DNA from: an uncultured Leptotrichia sp.
Lineage (GTDB): Bacteria > Fusobacteriota > Fusobacteriia > Fusobacteriales > Leptotrichiaceae
Length of the DNA stretch: 39,146 nt
Direction: 5' to 3'
Assembly (NCBI GenBank): GCA_937925095.1
Contig: CALEXX010000066.1
Span: 1-39,146, forward strand
Of this stretch, positions 24,210 through 32,897 are shown one piece after another. The stretch's first letter is position 1. The number at the start of each line of letters is the position of its first letter. A program made the translations under genes and the position numbers. Below the pieces are notes generated by a model, which was not told the DNA's origin, searched no databases, and worked only from the letters and a program-made list of their open reading frames with translations.

Positions 24210-24977
24210 TTATTTTCTATTTTTCTTTATATTGTCACGTAATAATTTTACTATTACACCTTTTCCAAAATCAGTTGCCATATCCATCGGAGTACCTCCA
24301 TGAGCATCTGTAAGTTGGGGATTTGCTCCGTATTTTAATAACATCTCCACTATTCTAGCATTTGATTTAAGGGTAGCATCCTGCAAAGGTAACCATCCGT
24401 CAGTTCCACTATGGACATTTGCAAGCTTTCTATCTGCCTTCAGAAGTATTTCTACAGCTTCTTCATTTTCATAATAACACGCTGTATGTAATGTCAGCTT
24501 TCCAAAAACTGGATGTTTTTCATATAAATTTGCCCCATTTTCAACTAATACTTTAAGAATTTCATTGTTACCAGATTCGATGGCGACTATTATAGGGCTA
24601 TATCCTGTCTTATCATGGGCATTTATATCTATAAGATTTACTTCAAACTCATCAGAAGCTGCTGTAACTAAATCACTATATTTAGGTCCATAATAATTTC
24701 CACTATCATTCTTTTTCCTTTTTTCAGTATTTTCACTAAGTTTCTTCTTATTCTCCTCTGTTGCAAGATGATTTAAGACAAATTTATTATTGTTCTTTCT
24801 TATAGCTTCAAAAAGAATTTTTAGTCTCATTTCATTCATACTCATAAGTTTTTCTTCAGTTACAAGATTAAAAGTTTTTTCACTTATACCGTTACGCAAA
24901 ATCATCTTTTCCGCATATATAAAATTTGATAAAATTATAAATAGAAAAACTATTTTATATATTAATTTTTTTGTCAT
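24210..24977 (-). CDS. Secreted ankyrin-repeat protein
   Basis: This 255-residue protein begins with a signal peptide (Lys-rich start, hydrophobic core to about residue 20, then IYAEKM with likely cleavage after Ala) and so should be periplasmic. From about residue 120 there are four ankyrin-like repeats: TGYSPIIVAIESGNNEILKV, then GKLTLHTACYYENEEAVEILL, DGWLPLQDATLKSNARIVEMLL, and GGTPMDMATDFGKGVIVKLL. The linkers NGANL and YGANPQLTDAH are typical. Ankyrin arrays bind proteins, and the partner is unknown; in some bacteria such proteins accompany catalase. The preceding region is Lys/Asn-rich. GAGGTGA stands before the ATG. Confidence 0.85.
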   Translation of the reverse strand: MTKKLIYKIVFLFIILSNFIYAEKMILRNGISEKTFNLVTEEKLMSMNEMRLKILFEAIRKNNNKFVLNHLATEENKKKLSENTEKRKKNDSGNYYGPKYSDLVTAASDEFEVNLIDINAHDKTGYSPIIVAIESGNNEILKVLVENGANLYEKHPVFGKLTLHTACYYENEEAVEILLKADRKLANVHSGTDGWLPLQDATLKSNARIVEMLLKYGANPQLTDAHGGTPMDMATDFGKGVIVKLLRDNIKKNRK

Positions 24978-25067
24978 GGTTTCACCTCTAATTATTTACA
25001 TATTATATCATATGATTTTAAAACTGTAAATAAAAATTGTCTTTTAGACACCTTTAAAAATATACAT

Positions 25068-25106
25068 AAAAACTCCCCTATTATTTATAATAACAAGGGA
25101 GTTTTT
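25068..25106. terminator. Hairpin terminator after bcp
   Basis: AAAAACTCCC (25068-25077) and GGGAGTTTTT (25097-25106) form a 10-bp stem with an inner AT-rich stem in the loop. Each strand ends in five T. It lies 30 bp past the bcp stop on the minus strand and upstream of the ankyrin gene. Confidence 0.85.
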
Positions 25107-25135
25107 CTCTAAATGTACAGTTATTTTTAATTTAA

Positions 25136-25582
25136 TTACATTTTTTCTATTTCTTCCAGAACTTCATCAACATGGCCTTTAACTTTAACTTTTCGCCATT
25201 CTTTTACGATTTCTCCTTTTTCATCTATAAGGAAAGTTGAACGTTCTATTCCAAAATATTTCTTTCCAAAGTTAACTTTTTCTTTCCAGACTTGGTACTT
25301 TTCACACACATCACTGTTTTCATCACTTAAGAGTAAAAATGGCAATTCATTTTTCTTCTTAAAGTTTTCATGTCTTTTTATGCTGTCCTTACTTATTCCC
25401 AGTACCACAATACCTTTTGCAGTAAGCCTAGCAAAGTTATCCCTGAATGAACAAGCTTCCTGAGTACACCCTGGAGTACTGTCCTTAGGATAAAAATAAA
25501 GTACAACTTTTTTACCTTTATAATCACTCAAACTGACATTTTCTCCATTATCAGCTGGTAAATTAAAATCATAAGCTTTCAT
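25136..25582 (-). CDS. bcp: Thioredoxin-dependent peroxiredoxin (Bcp/PrxQ)
   Basis: This cytoplasmic peroxidase of about 148 residues reduces hydrogen and organic peroxides with thioredoxin. The block KDSTPGCTQEACSFRD holds the peroxidatic and resolving Cys five residues apart (C41 and C46 counted from the ATG at 25588), the PrxQ/Bcp atypical two-Cys arrangement. VVLGISKDSIKRHENFKKKNELPFLLLSDE and GIERSTFLIDEKG are standard. I prefer the second Met at 25582, six bases after AGGAG, since the first ATG at 25588 touches that site. It lies 21 bp downstream of ftsH and ends in a clear terminator. Confidence 0.95.
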   Translation of the reverse strand: MKAYDFNLPADNGENVSLSDYKGKKVVLYFYPKDSTPGCTQEACSFRDNFARLTAKGIVVLGISKDSIKRHENFKKKNELPFLLLSDENSDVCEKYQVWKEKVNFGKKYFGIERSTFLIDEKGEIVKEWRKVKVKGHVDEVLEEIEKM

Positions 25583-25603
25583 TTTCATCTCCTGATATTT
25601 TTT

Positions 25604-28435
25604 TTATTTCATAAAAGAAGGAATTTCTATTTTTTTCTCTTTTTTTTCTTCTTTTACTATATTTTCTTCATTGATATCATTATTTTCTACATCATTACTA
25701 ATAACATTTTCTTCTGCTTTAACTTCTTCCTGGACAAATCCTTCAGAAATTCCGCTAAAATTATTAGTATCCACTTGCAGTTCTTCTGTTATGACATCTA
25801 CATTGTCATGTTTTGGTTCAGTTTCTTCATTTCCTTCAAAAATATTCGCTGGAACATTTCCTGTTTCAAAAGGATTTTCTGGAAGATTATTCGCAATTTC
25901 ATGCTGATTTTCTTTAACTTCCTGAATTTCCTGAGGAAGAATATTTTCTTCATTCACAACATTTTCAACATATTCTGTATTTTGAGGTTGTATAATTTGC
26001 TCAACATTCTCAATATTTTCAACAGACTGAATATTTTCTAAATTTTCTATATTTCCAGAATTTGGAATATTTTCAATATTCTCAACTGGTTCAATAAATT
26101 CAACATGTTCAACATTTTCAGAAACATTAGGAATTTCAACATGTTCAGGTACTTCTATTTCCTGCGGTTGTATTTCCTGAAGCTCTGGAATAACATTATT
26201 TTCCTGAGGATGAACATTTTCTATATTTTCAACATTTGGAACTTCTGTTACTTCTTTTTTTTCCTGTTCTACCTGTTCTATCTTAGGTTCTTCACTTTTT
26301 ACCTCTTCAGGTTGCACTTCCTTTACTTCCTCTTTTTTCTCTTCCTTTATTTCTTCTTTTGTTTCTTCTATTTTATTTTCAGCAGATTTTTCTTCTACCA
26401 GTTTATCTTCAGAAGGCTTTTTATCCTCTACTGCATTCTCTGAAGTAACCTTTACTTCTTCAGTTTTACTTTCCTGTTTATTTCCCGAATTGGAAGAATC
26501 TTTTTTAGGAGAGTTATTTAACAGTTCCTGAACTGAAACTCCTGAAATTATTTTTCTTACTTCATCACCAGTTATTGTTTCTTTTTTCAATAGCAGTTCA
26601 GCAATTCCGTCAAGTTTTTCCCTGTTTGCTCTTAAAGTTTCAACTGTTTGACGGTATTCATCGTTAAGTATCTCTCTTATTTCAAGATCGATTTCCCTTA
26701 TTGTTTCATTACTTTTATTTGAAGTAAATGAAAATTCTTCATCAGAATTTTCAAGGTTTACAGGTCCTAACTTCTTACTCATTCCAACACTTTCAACATA
26801 TGCTCTTGCAAGCCTTGTAGCTCTCTTAATATCAGAGTAAGCTCCCGTACTTATATCATCCAGAACTAAATCTTCTGCCGCTCTTCCTCCAAAAAGAACT
26901 TTTATTTCTGCTAACATTTCTTTACTTGTAGTCACAAGCTTTTCTTCAGGAAGTGGCATCATAAATCCTCCGGCATCTCCCCTAGGAATAATTGTAACTT
27001 TATGCACAGGATCTGCTCCCGGTGTAAGTTCAGTCATTACAGCATGTCCAGCTTCATGGTAGGCGAGCAGTCTTTTTTCTTCCGGCTTAATAATTTTACC
27101 TTTTTGCCCTAATCCCATTCCAATTTTATCAACAGCTTCATCTAAATCTTCCATTGTTATTGTATCAGAAGCTTTTCTTGCAGCCAATATCGCAGCTTCA
27201 TTCAATAAATTCGCTAAATCAGCTCCTACAAATCCTGGAGTTATTTTTGCTATATCTTCAAGTCTTACATCATCAGCAAGTTTTTTATTTCTGGCATGTA
27301 CCTTCAATATTGCAATTCTTCCTTGTAAGTCAGGTGCATCAACATTTATTCTTCTATCAAATCTTCCCGCTCTTAGTAATGCCGGATCCAGTACATCTTC
27401 CCTGTTTGTTGCCGCTATAACTATTACTTTTGCATCAGTTTCAAAACCATCCATTTCAACAAGAAGCTGGTTTAATGTCTGTTCTCTTTCATCATTGCTT
27501 CCACTATTTTTTCCAACACTTCTTTTTCTACCGATTGCATCAATTTCATCTATAAATATTATTGAAGGGCTTGAACTCTTTGCTTTTTCAAATAAGTCCC
27601 TTACTCTCGAAGCTCCCACTCCGACAAACATTTCAACAAATTCTGACCCTGAAATACTGAAGAATGATGCTCCCGATTCTCCTGCAACAGCTTTTGCAAG
27701 CAATGTCTTTCCAGTTCCAGGTCTTCCAAGTAAAAGTACACCTTTAGGCACTCTCGCTCCTGCCTTTGTATATTTTTCAGGATTTTTCAGGAAATCAACT
27801 ACTTCTTTCAGTTCTTCCTTAGCTCCGTCAACTCCTGCTACATCATCAAATTTTACATCCGGTTTCTTATCAAGCTTATCAGCTCTTGATTTCCCAAAAC
27901 CAAAGATATTTCCAGGACCTCCCTGTCCATTTCCCATCATTTTCTTTGCCAGATAAATCATTAATATTATCATTATTATTATTGGTAAAAAGTTAACTAC
28001 TAGTGCCAGGAATACAGCTCCCTGTGAAGGTGCACCAACTACAAGCTCTACTTTTTTACTGTTAACTGCATTAATGATAGTAGGGTCATTTCCTACTCTT
28101 TCAGTTATTTTTCTAGTTGAATAAACAACATTTTTATTATTTTCTCTGACAACTGCTATTAACTTGTCATCTTTTTCTTCTATTTTACTAAATTTTCCAC
28201 TTTTAATATCAGCTACAAATTCTGTATATGGAACATCTTTCTTTTCCTGAAAATAGTTCTGTACATCCTGTGTATAAAATACGAATGCAAAAAACAGTGC
28301 TATTATCATAATAAATACAAATGCCGAACCGAAGAAAGGTGATCTTCCTCCATCGTTTCCGCCTTTTTTTCTATTATTTTCTTTTCGTAATTCTTCTAGT
28401 CTTTTTCTGATGTCATCTTTATTTTTATCGTCCAT
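25604..28435 (-). CDS. ftsH: ATP-dependent zinc metalloprotease FtsH with long acidic C-terminal extension
   Basis: This inner-membrane AAA protease extracts and degrades membrane and regulatory proteins. It has TM1 (about 36-54), an external domain, TM2 (about 141-163), Walker A GRPGTGKT (237-244; Arg where the second residue is normally Pro), Walker B FIDEID (294-299), the second region of homology to about 360, the Zn site HEAGH (460-464) and the third ligand Asp near D535. The canonical protease ends near residue 640. The protein then continues to 943 with a Glu/Asn/Val/Pro-rich, low-complexity tail with repeated ENIENV-like units, and no membrane helix. It overlaps tilS by 11 bases with GGAGG inside tilS. 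The core call is certain; the tail is unusual. Confidence 0.95.
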   Translation of the reverse strand: MDDKNKDDIRKRLEELRKENNRKKGGNDGGRSPFFGSAFVFIMIIALFFAFVFYTQDVQNYFQEKKDVPYTEFVADIKSGKFSKIEEKDDKLIAVVRENNKNVVYSTRKITERVGNDPTIINAVNSKKVELVVGAPSQGAVFLALVVNFLPIIIMIILMIYLAKKMMGNGQGGPGNIFGFGKSRADKLDKKPDVKFDDVAGVDGAKEELKEVVDFLKNPEKYTKAGARVPKGVLLLGRPGTGKTLLAKAVAGESGASFFSISGSEFVEMFVGVGASRVRDLFEKAKSSSPSIIFIDEIDAIGRKRSVGKNSGSNDEREQTLNQLLVEMDGFETDAKVIVIAATNREDVLDPALLRAGRFDRRINVDAPDLQGRIAILKVHARNKKLADDVRLEDIAKITPGFVGADLANLLNEAAILAARKASDTITMEDLDEAVDKIGMGLGQKGKIIKPEEKRLLAYHEAGHAVMTELTPGADPVHKVTIIPRGDAGGFMMPLPEEKLVTTSKEMLAEIKVLFGGRAAEDLVLDDISTGAYSDIKRATRLARAYVESVGMSKKLGPVNLENSDEEFSFTSNKSNETIREIDLEIREILNDEYRQTVETLRANREKLDGIAELLLKKETITGDEVRKIISGVSVQELLNNSPKKDSSNSGNKQESKTEEVKVTSENAVEDKKPSEDKLVEEKSAENKIEETKEEIKEEKKEEVKEVQPEEVKSEEPKIEQVEQEKKEVTEVPNVENIENVHPQENNVIPELQEIQPQEIEVPEHVEIPNVSENVEHVEFIEPVENIENIPNSGNIENLENIQSVENIENVEQIIQPQNTEYVENVVNEENILPQEIQEVKENQHEIANNLPENPFETGNVPANIFEGNEETEPKHDNVDVITEELQVDTNNFSGISEGFVQEEVKAEENVISNDVENNDINEENIVKEEKKEKKIEIPSFMK

Positions 28436-29780
28436 TTTTCCTCCCTATTATTAGTAACATTTCTTCATTTTGTGTTTTGTCTTTAACTTCTTTCTTCCTT
28501 AAATATTTTGAAAACTTTATATCACCCACACTCAATATTTCAGTTACAATTTTATTATTTTTCTTATATTCCATTTCCAGAACAGGTATCTTGTCCCTGT
28601 CCCATTTTGAAATTTTTTCGTCAATCAGTATTTTTTTAACTTTCTTATGTCCCAAATTGTTTAATAAAATAGCATCACCTTCCAGCCTTTTTCTGACAAA
28701 TACCTTATTTTCATTGAAATTTTCAGTGAATTTCATTAATTTTACATTTTCCACTTCAGTTTTCATTATTTTTTCAAACTCCAATATACTATCTGTCAAC
28801 ATTATACAGTGATTATGCCATTTTACCGGAACATTCTTTTTTACTTCGACTCTTTCTTCATCAACTTCTTTTTTTTCCTCCACTATCACTTCCAATTTAT
28901 CATATTTTTTTCTTAATATTTTACCATTTCCCAGAGAAAATTCCTTTGAACCTTCAATATTAAGATTTTCCTTTTTATCATAAAGTGTTTCATATATCTG
29001 ATTTATTTTCTTTCTTGAAAGTTCTACATCATATTTCTCCAGATACTGGACAAATCTTTCCTTTAAAATGCTATCTTCATTGTTTTCCCTATTATTTATT
29101 TCATGAATAAGTTCATTAACTTTATTTCTAAAATTAGGATTTATATTCACAAACATTGGAAAAATTTCATTTCGTATATAATTTCTTGTATAGTCATTTT
29201 CATTATTTGTATAATCTATTATATAACTTTTTCTATTTTCCTGCAAACAGTTTAAAATTTCATTTTTTTCAAACTGCAGTATAGGTCTTATTATATTTCC
29301 TCTCTCTTCAGGTATTCCTTTAAGTCCTTTTAAGGAAGTTCCTCTTACAAGCCTGAAAATAAATGTCTCAATATTATCATCAAGGTTATGCCCGGTAGCA
29401 ATCCTATCATAATTTATATTTTTCAAGGTTCTTTCAATTGCTTCATACCTCAATTCCCTTGCTGCCAATTCTATAGACTTTTTATTTTCAGCCGCATATT
29501 CCTTCACAGTTACACTTTCGATGTATAGTGGGACATTGTTTTCTTCAGAAAATTCCCTGACAAACTTCAAATCATTCCCTACATCTTCCCGTAAGTTGTG
29601 ATTTATATACATAAGAGATATTTCAAGGGAATATTCTTCCTTCAAAAAATTCAGCAAATTATACAAAAAAACTGAATCCGGTCCTCCTGAAAAAGCTATT
29701 AATATTTTTTCATTTTTTCTTATTAAGCCACTTTTTTTAAGTTCTTCCACTTTTTTCTTCATTTTTCCTGTACTAAACAT
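28425..29780 (-). CDS. tilS: tRNA(Ile)-lysidine synthetase TilS
   Basis: This 451-residue enzyme adds lysine to C34 of tRNA-Ile(CAU) with ATP so that it reads AUA, a codon much used in AT-rich genomes. The PP-loop SGGPDSVFL starts at residue 31. YINHNLRED, then ELAARELRYEAIE, ATGHNLDDNIETFIFRLVRGTSLKGLKGIP and the YTRNYIRNEIFP block are family signatures. The C-terminal TilS domain ends IGRKNGR. The first ATG is preceded by AGGGG; a second Met at residue 7 cannot be excluded. It lies 18 bp after mltG and overlaps ftsH, the tilS-ftsH order common in many bacteria. Confidence 0.95.
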   Translation of the reverse strand: MFSTGKMKKKVEELKKSGLIRKNEKILIAFSGGPDSVFLYNLLNFLKEEYSLEISLMYINHNLREDVGNDLKFVREFSEENNVPLYIESVTVKEYAAENKKSIELAARELRYEAIERTLKNINYDRIATGHNLDDNIETFIFRLVRGTSLKGLKGIPEERGNIIRPILQFEKNEILNCLQENRKSYIIDYTNNENDYTRNYIRNEIFPMFVNINPNFRNKVNELIHEINNRENNEDSILKERFVQYLEKYDVELSRKKINQIYETLYDKKENLNIEGSKEFSLGNGKILRKKYDKLEVIVEEKKEVDEERVEVKKNVPVKWHNHCIMLTDSILEFEKIMKTEVENVKLMKFTENFNENKVFVRKRLEGDAILLNNLGHKKVKKILIDEKISKWDRDKIPVLEMEYKKNNKIVTEILSVGDIKFSKYLRKKEVKDKTQNEEMLLIIGRKNGR

Positions 29781-29798
29781 ATTTTTAACCCCTGTTTC

Positions 29799-30749
29799 TT
29801 ATTTTAACTGTCCACTTTCCCTTCTCTTTTTCAAATGTTCTTCATGCGTTTTTGAATAATAGGTTTTTCCTTTATGTGTAAAGAAGAACAAATCATCTGT
29901 AACTTCTGCATTTTCCACTGCTTTAAATGTTTCAACAGGTGGATTTCCAATCGGTGTTGGAGGAAGTCCTTTTACCTTATAGGAATTATAAGGTGTTTCT
30001 TTTGTTTTAAGTTCTCCTTTCAGTGCCTGTCTTCCCAGTTCATATTTCAGTGTAGCATCCGATTCAAGTTTCATGCCTATTTCAAGTCTTTTTATAAAAA
30101 TCCCTGCAACTTTTGGTTTATCAACCTGATCAGATACTTCTGCTTCCACTATTGAAGCCAGTTTTAACTGATCATAAAATTTCTGCTTATCCGGATATTT
30201 TTCCGGTGGAAATTTCTTTAAAAATTCATTCAGAATAGTTGTTAAAACTTGTTTCGTCGTTACTCCTTCATTAAAAATATATGTTTCCGGATAAAAATAC
30301 CCTTCAAAGTTGTTATTTTCATGAGGATAAGGGAAATCAATTTCACTTAAGGCCTTATTTATATCTTCTTCTGATCCTAAGCCCAGTGCTTCAAGTCTTT
30401 CATAAACCTGCTTTTTCGTAAATCCTTCAGGTATTGTAACTCTTATGCCGTTTGATTCCTTATTTTTTAGTTTTTTCAAAACTTCATATTTGGAAAGTTT
30501 TCCATTAAATTTATATGTTCCTATTTTTAACTTAAAGTCTTCACCTAATGTTTTCAAATATACTCTATCCAAAATTCCAAAATTTAGCTTCAGATCTTTG
30601 TATATCTGGGTAAAGGTTGTACCTTTCTTTATATTTAAATTTACATTTTTATACTCTTTTTTTGCTCCAAAAAAGTTATAAAAAATTGTTAAAATTGTTA
30701 TCAGCAGCACTGCAATAACTACATAAAATGCCTTCAATATATTTTTCAT
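29799..30749 (-). CDS. mltG: Endolytic murein transglycosylase MltG
   Basis: This 316-residue protein (YceG family) cleaves nascent glycan strands and so sets their length. It has a single N-terminal membrane anchor (about residues 8-28), a LysM-like domain and the catalytic domain with EGYFYPETY (149-157) and LASIVEAEV, where E202 is the catalytic Glu. NPPVETFKAVENAEVTDDLFFFTHKGKTYYSKTHEEHLK near the end is typical. The length is normal. AGGAG precedes the ATG. It is first of the mltG-tilS-ftsH-bcp run. Confidence 0.95.
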   Translation of the reverse strand: MKNILKAFYVVIAVLLITILTIFYNFFGAKKEYKNVNLNIKKGTTFTQIYKDLKLNFGILDRVYLKTLGEDFKLKIGTYKFNGKLSKYEVLKKLKNKESNGIRVTIPEGFTKKQVYERLEALGLGSEEDINKALSEIDFPYPHENNNFEGYFYPETYIFNEGVTTKQVLTTILNEFLKKFPPEKYPDKQKFYDQLKLASIVEAEVSDQVDKPKVAGIFIKRLEIGMKLESDATLKYELGRQALKGELKTKETPYNSYKVKGLPPTPIGNPPVETFKAVENAEVTDDLFFFTHKGKTYYSKTHEEHLKKRRESGQLK

Positions 30750-30845
30750 AATTCTCCTAAATCATTTTCTTTCTTATAAACTTTTATGTTACACATTTTT
30801 TTATTTTAACCATATTACTCTTATCTTTTACTATACGTTTCCTTT

Positions 30846-31664
30846 TTAATTTATTTTAAAAAAGTTATCATAGTCTTCCATCAGCTGCTTTTCTATTTTT
30901 TCTGCCCTTTCTTCCTGTTCCATCTTACTACGGTTTATTTCATCTTTTGGATTTTTCATCTCAGGATTATAAGTTACATCATATAATGTTCTCATATCTT
31001 CAATTTTTTCAAGTTCCTTTTCCAGCTTTTCCTTTTCTTCTCCTGTAATCATTATTTTGTTTATCGGATACTTGGAAAATACTCTGATTACACCGTCATT
31101 CTCATAACTTATTATCATATATTTATAGTCCTTGTCAAAATACAGAATTTCATTCGTGAAACTTTTAAAACGTCTATTTTCTGTTTTCAGATAAACTTTT
31201 CCCTTCTTTTCCTGTATCCACCCTTTAGTACTATTTTCTCTCCATATGTTTAAGCTTGGAGAATAATATGTCTTTACTATTCTGTAGCCACTTTCTTCCT
31301 GATTAAAATTATACTTCACATTTTCATATTCAGCTTCAATTTTATCCGTTGTTTTTATCAGATACCAGCTTTCATATGAAGAAGGAGTGTAAAATTTAAG
31401 AATTGGATTCACTTTATCATCAATTTTATTTATTATTTTAGTTATTCTACCAGGTTTCTTCTTGGCTTCCTCTTCCTTTTCCACTTCAACTATTCTGTCC
31501 AGATAAATTAATCCGTCATCTTGAGAATCATCTATAATTTCAACTTTCTTCTCATTTATATTTTTCTTATTTTTACTGTTTTCATTAGTAGTTTTTGTAT
31601 TGGAAAATACTGTCAAGTTCACTAAAATAAATATAAAAATTTTATATATCTTACTTTTTTTCAA
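30846..31664 (-). CDS. Secreted lipocalin-like protein
   Basis: This 272-residue protein has a signal peptide (about 1-22, ending VFSNTK) and a charged linker to about residue 85. The middle resembles bacterial lipocalin Blc: SYESWYLIKTTDKIEAEYEN recalls the GTWYEIAR start, GYRIVKTYYSPSLNIWRE the next strand, and then KGWI, YFDKDYKYMIISYENDGVIRV and FSKYPI follow in the order of the family's YLWILSRTP block. The last 60 residues form a charged helix (EEKEKLEKELEKIE). If right, it would bind a lipid or hydrophobic molecule in the periplasm. There is no lipobox Cys, unlike E. coli Blc. The fold is my inference from a remote pattern. It lies 96 bp upstream of mltG. Confidence 0.6.
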   Translation of the reverse strand: MKKSKIYKIFIFILVNLTVFSNTKTTNENSKNKKNINEKKVEIIDDSQDDGLIYLDRIVEVEKEEEAKKKPGRITKIINKIDDKVNPILKFYTPSSYESWYLIKTTDKIEAEYENVKYNFNQEESGYRIVKTYYSPSLNIWRENSTKGWIQEKKGKVYLKTENRRFKSFTNEILYFDKDYKYMIISYENDGVIRVFSKYPINKIMITGEEKEKLEKELEKIEDMRTLYDVTYNPEMKNPKDEINRSKMEQEERAEKIEKQLMEDYDNFFKIN

Positions 31665-31753
31665 AATATTCTCCCTTTCATTTCAATTTTTTATAAATTA
31701 TACCACATATCTCACTTTTTATAAAGTATTTATTCATTTTGATGAGAAAGAAA

Positions 31754-31817
31754 AATAAGGTTTCTTATACTTTGCCAATAAGTATCGATAAGTGTTGGCA
31801 AGTACAATCACCTTATT
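31754..31817 (-). terminator. Nested-stem terminator after the DUF4300-like lipoprotein gene
   Basis: An outer stem AATAAGG/CCTTATT (31754-31760 with 31811-31817) encloses an inner stem TTGCCAA/TTGGCAA (31772-31778 with 31795-31801), whose loop contains TATCGATA. On the minus strand it ends ACCTTATTTTTCTTT. It begins 13 bp past the lipoprotein stop. Confidence 0.7.
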
Positions 31818-31829
31818 CTTATTCCTATT

Positions 31830-32801
31830 TTATCCCTTATTATTTGGATTTAATCTATATCCCTTCAGCAATTCATCATTTTCCATTATAAATGGTCTTG
31901 CATTTGGCTGATCAAATTCCACATCATATTTATTCATCAGATAATCATTCAACTGACTACGGTTATCAAACTTTATAGCCTGAAAAGGTTCCTGGAATGC
32001 CAATTTCTCAATAAACATCAGTTTTCCCTCTGAAGTTGGTACTAAAACTCCTACATGACCTATAAATAAAAAGCTTTCTTCAGGAGTAATCAAAGAGTGA
32101 AAAAACACTGAAACTAGTGAAATCTTATTCACATTAGTAAATTTAATATTCTTTTTTGCCCAGTCTTCCTTTACTTTTTTCACATGAACTGACACATCTT
32201 TTGTATTTTCTGTATTTATTGCAGAAAATAAACTTTCAAACTGATTTCTTTCATTGTCAGTAAATACTTTTATTGGAAAATTATTCAATGCATCTTCATC
32301 AATAAACAGTTGTTCTGTATTTTTTATCTCAGGTTTTCCTACTGAAATAAAGTCCCTCATAAGTTCATATGAAGTAATTCTGCAGTTCTGACCTACAAAT
32401 TTAGGACTTTTCTTACTCCATTGTTCCTGTATTTCTGCCTGATCATAAGTTGGACTTAGTTCTTCGGTTGTTTTAAATCCTTCTTTTACAAATGTCTTAT
32501 TTTGACCTATATTATTGAAATAACTTACACCTTCAAAAAAATCCTTTATATTTTTCTCTGAAACTCCGGCATTTTTAAGTTCCTTCTGAACTTCCTCCTG
32601 AGTTGCCTTATCCAATAAATTTGAATAGGTAATTTTCTTCAAATATTCATTTTTTTCTTCTTCAGATTTATTATCATTTTTAGTAACATCTTTACTACTT
32701 GAAACATCAACTTTTTCTGCATTTCCTTTATCTGTTGTTTTTACTGAGCAGCTGGCTAGTAATATTCCGCATATCAGTAAAATTAAAACTTTTCTTTTCA
32801 T
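31830..32801 (-). CDS. DUF4300-like lipoprotein
   Basis: This 323-residue protein has a lipoprotein signal with lipobox LASC, the acylated Cys being residue 18. A Ser/Lys/Asn/Glu-rich linker (about 19-55) leads to the domain. The pattern ITYSNLLDKATQEEVQKELKNAG, then EIQEQWSKKSPKFVGQNCRITSYELMRDFI, and a late FIGHVGVLV with EKLAFQEPFQAIKF resembles DUF4300 (PF14133), a family of secreted proteins of unknown function first seen in Gram-positive cocci. I identify it from memory of that pattern, so the family label is tentative. It has its own terminator and stands between hsdR and the lipocalin-like gene. Confidence 0.65.
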   Translation of the reverse strand: MKRKVLILLICGILLASCSVKTTDKGNAEKVDVSSSKDVTKNDNKSEEEKNEYLKKITYSNLLDKATQEEVQKELKNAGVSEKNIKDFFEGVSYFNNIGQNKTFVKEGFKTTEELSPTYDQAEIQEQWSKKSPKFVGQNCRITSYELMRDFISVGKPEIKNTEQLFIDEDALNNFPIKVFTDNERNQFESLFSAINTENTKDVSVHVKKVKEDWAKKNIKFTNVNKISLVSVFFHSLITPEESFLFIGHVGVLVPTSEGKLMFIEKLAFQEPFQAIKFDNRSQLNDYLMNKYDVEFDQPNARPFIMENDELLKGYRLNPNNKG

Positions 32802-32897
32802 TTCTTCTCTCTTTCCATTTTTTATATGATTTTATTTACAAAGTGAGTTTACTACTTATTTCTTAGATATTACTGTATTTATTATTGCTTTTTTGTT

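Noticed and set aside
25671..26443. Possible tandem DNA repeats in the 3' part of ftsH
   Set aside because: The repeats are at the level of short coding units (ENIENV-like) with variable DNA; no exact tandem period is kept, so I list it under the FtsH tail only.
27495..27956. 153-codon plus-strand ORF opposite ftsH
   Set aside because: Antisense of the conserved AAA domain; its composition mirrors the real gene.
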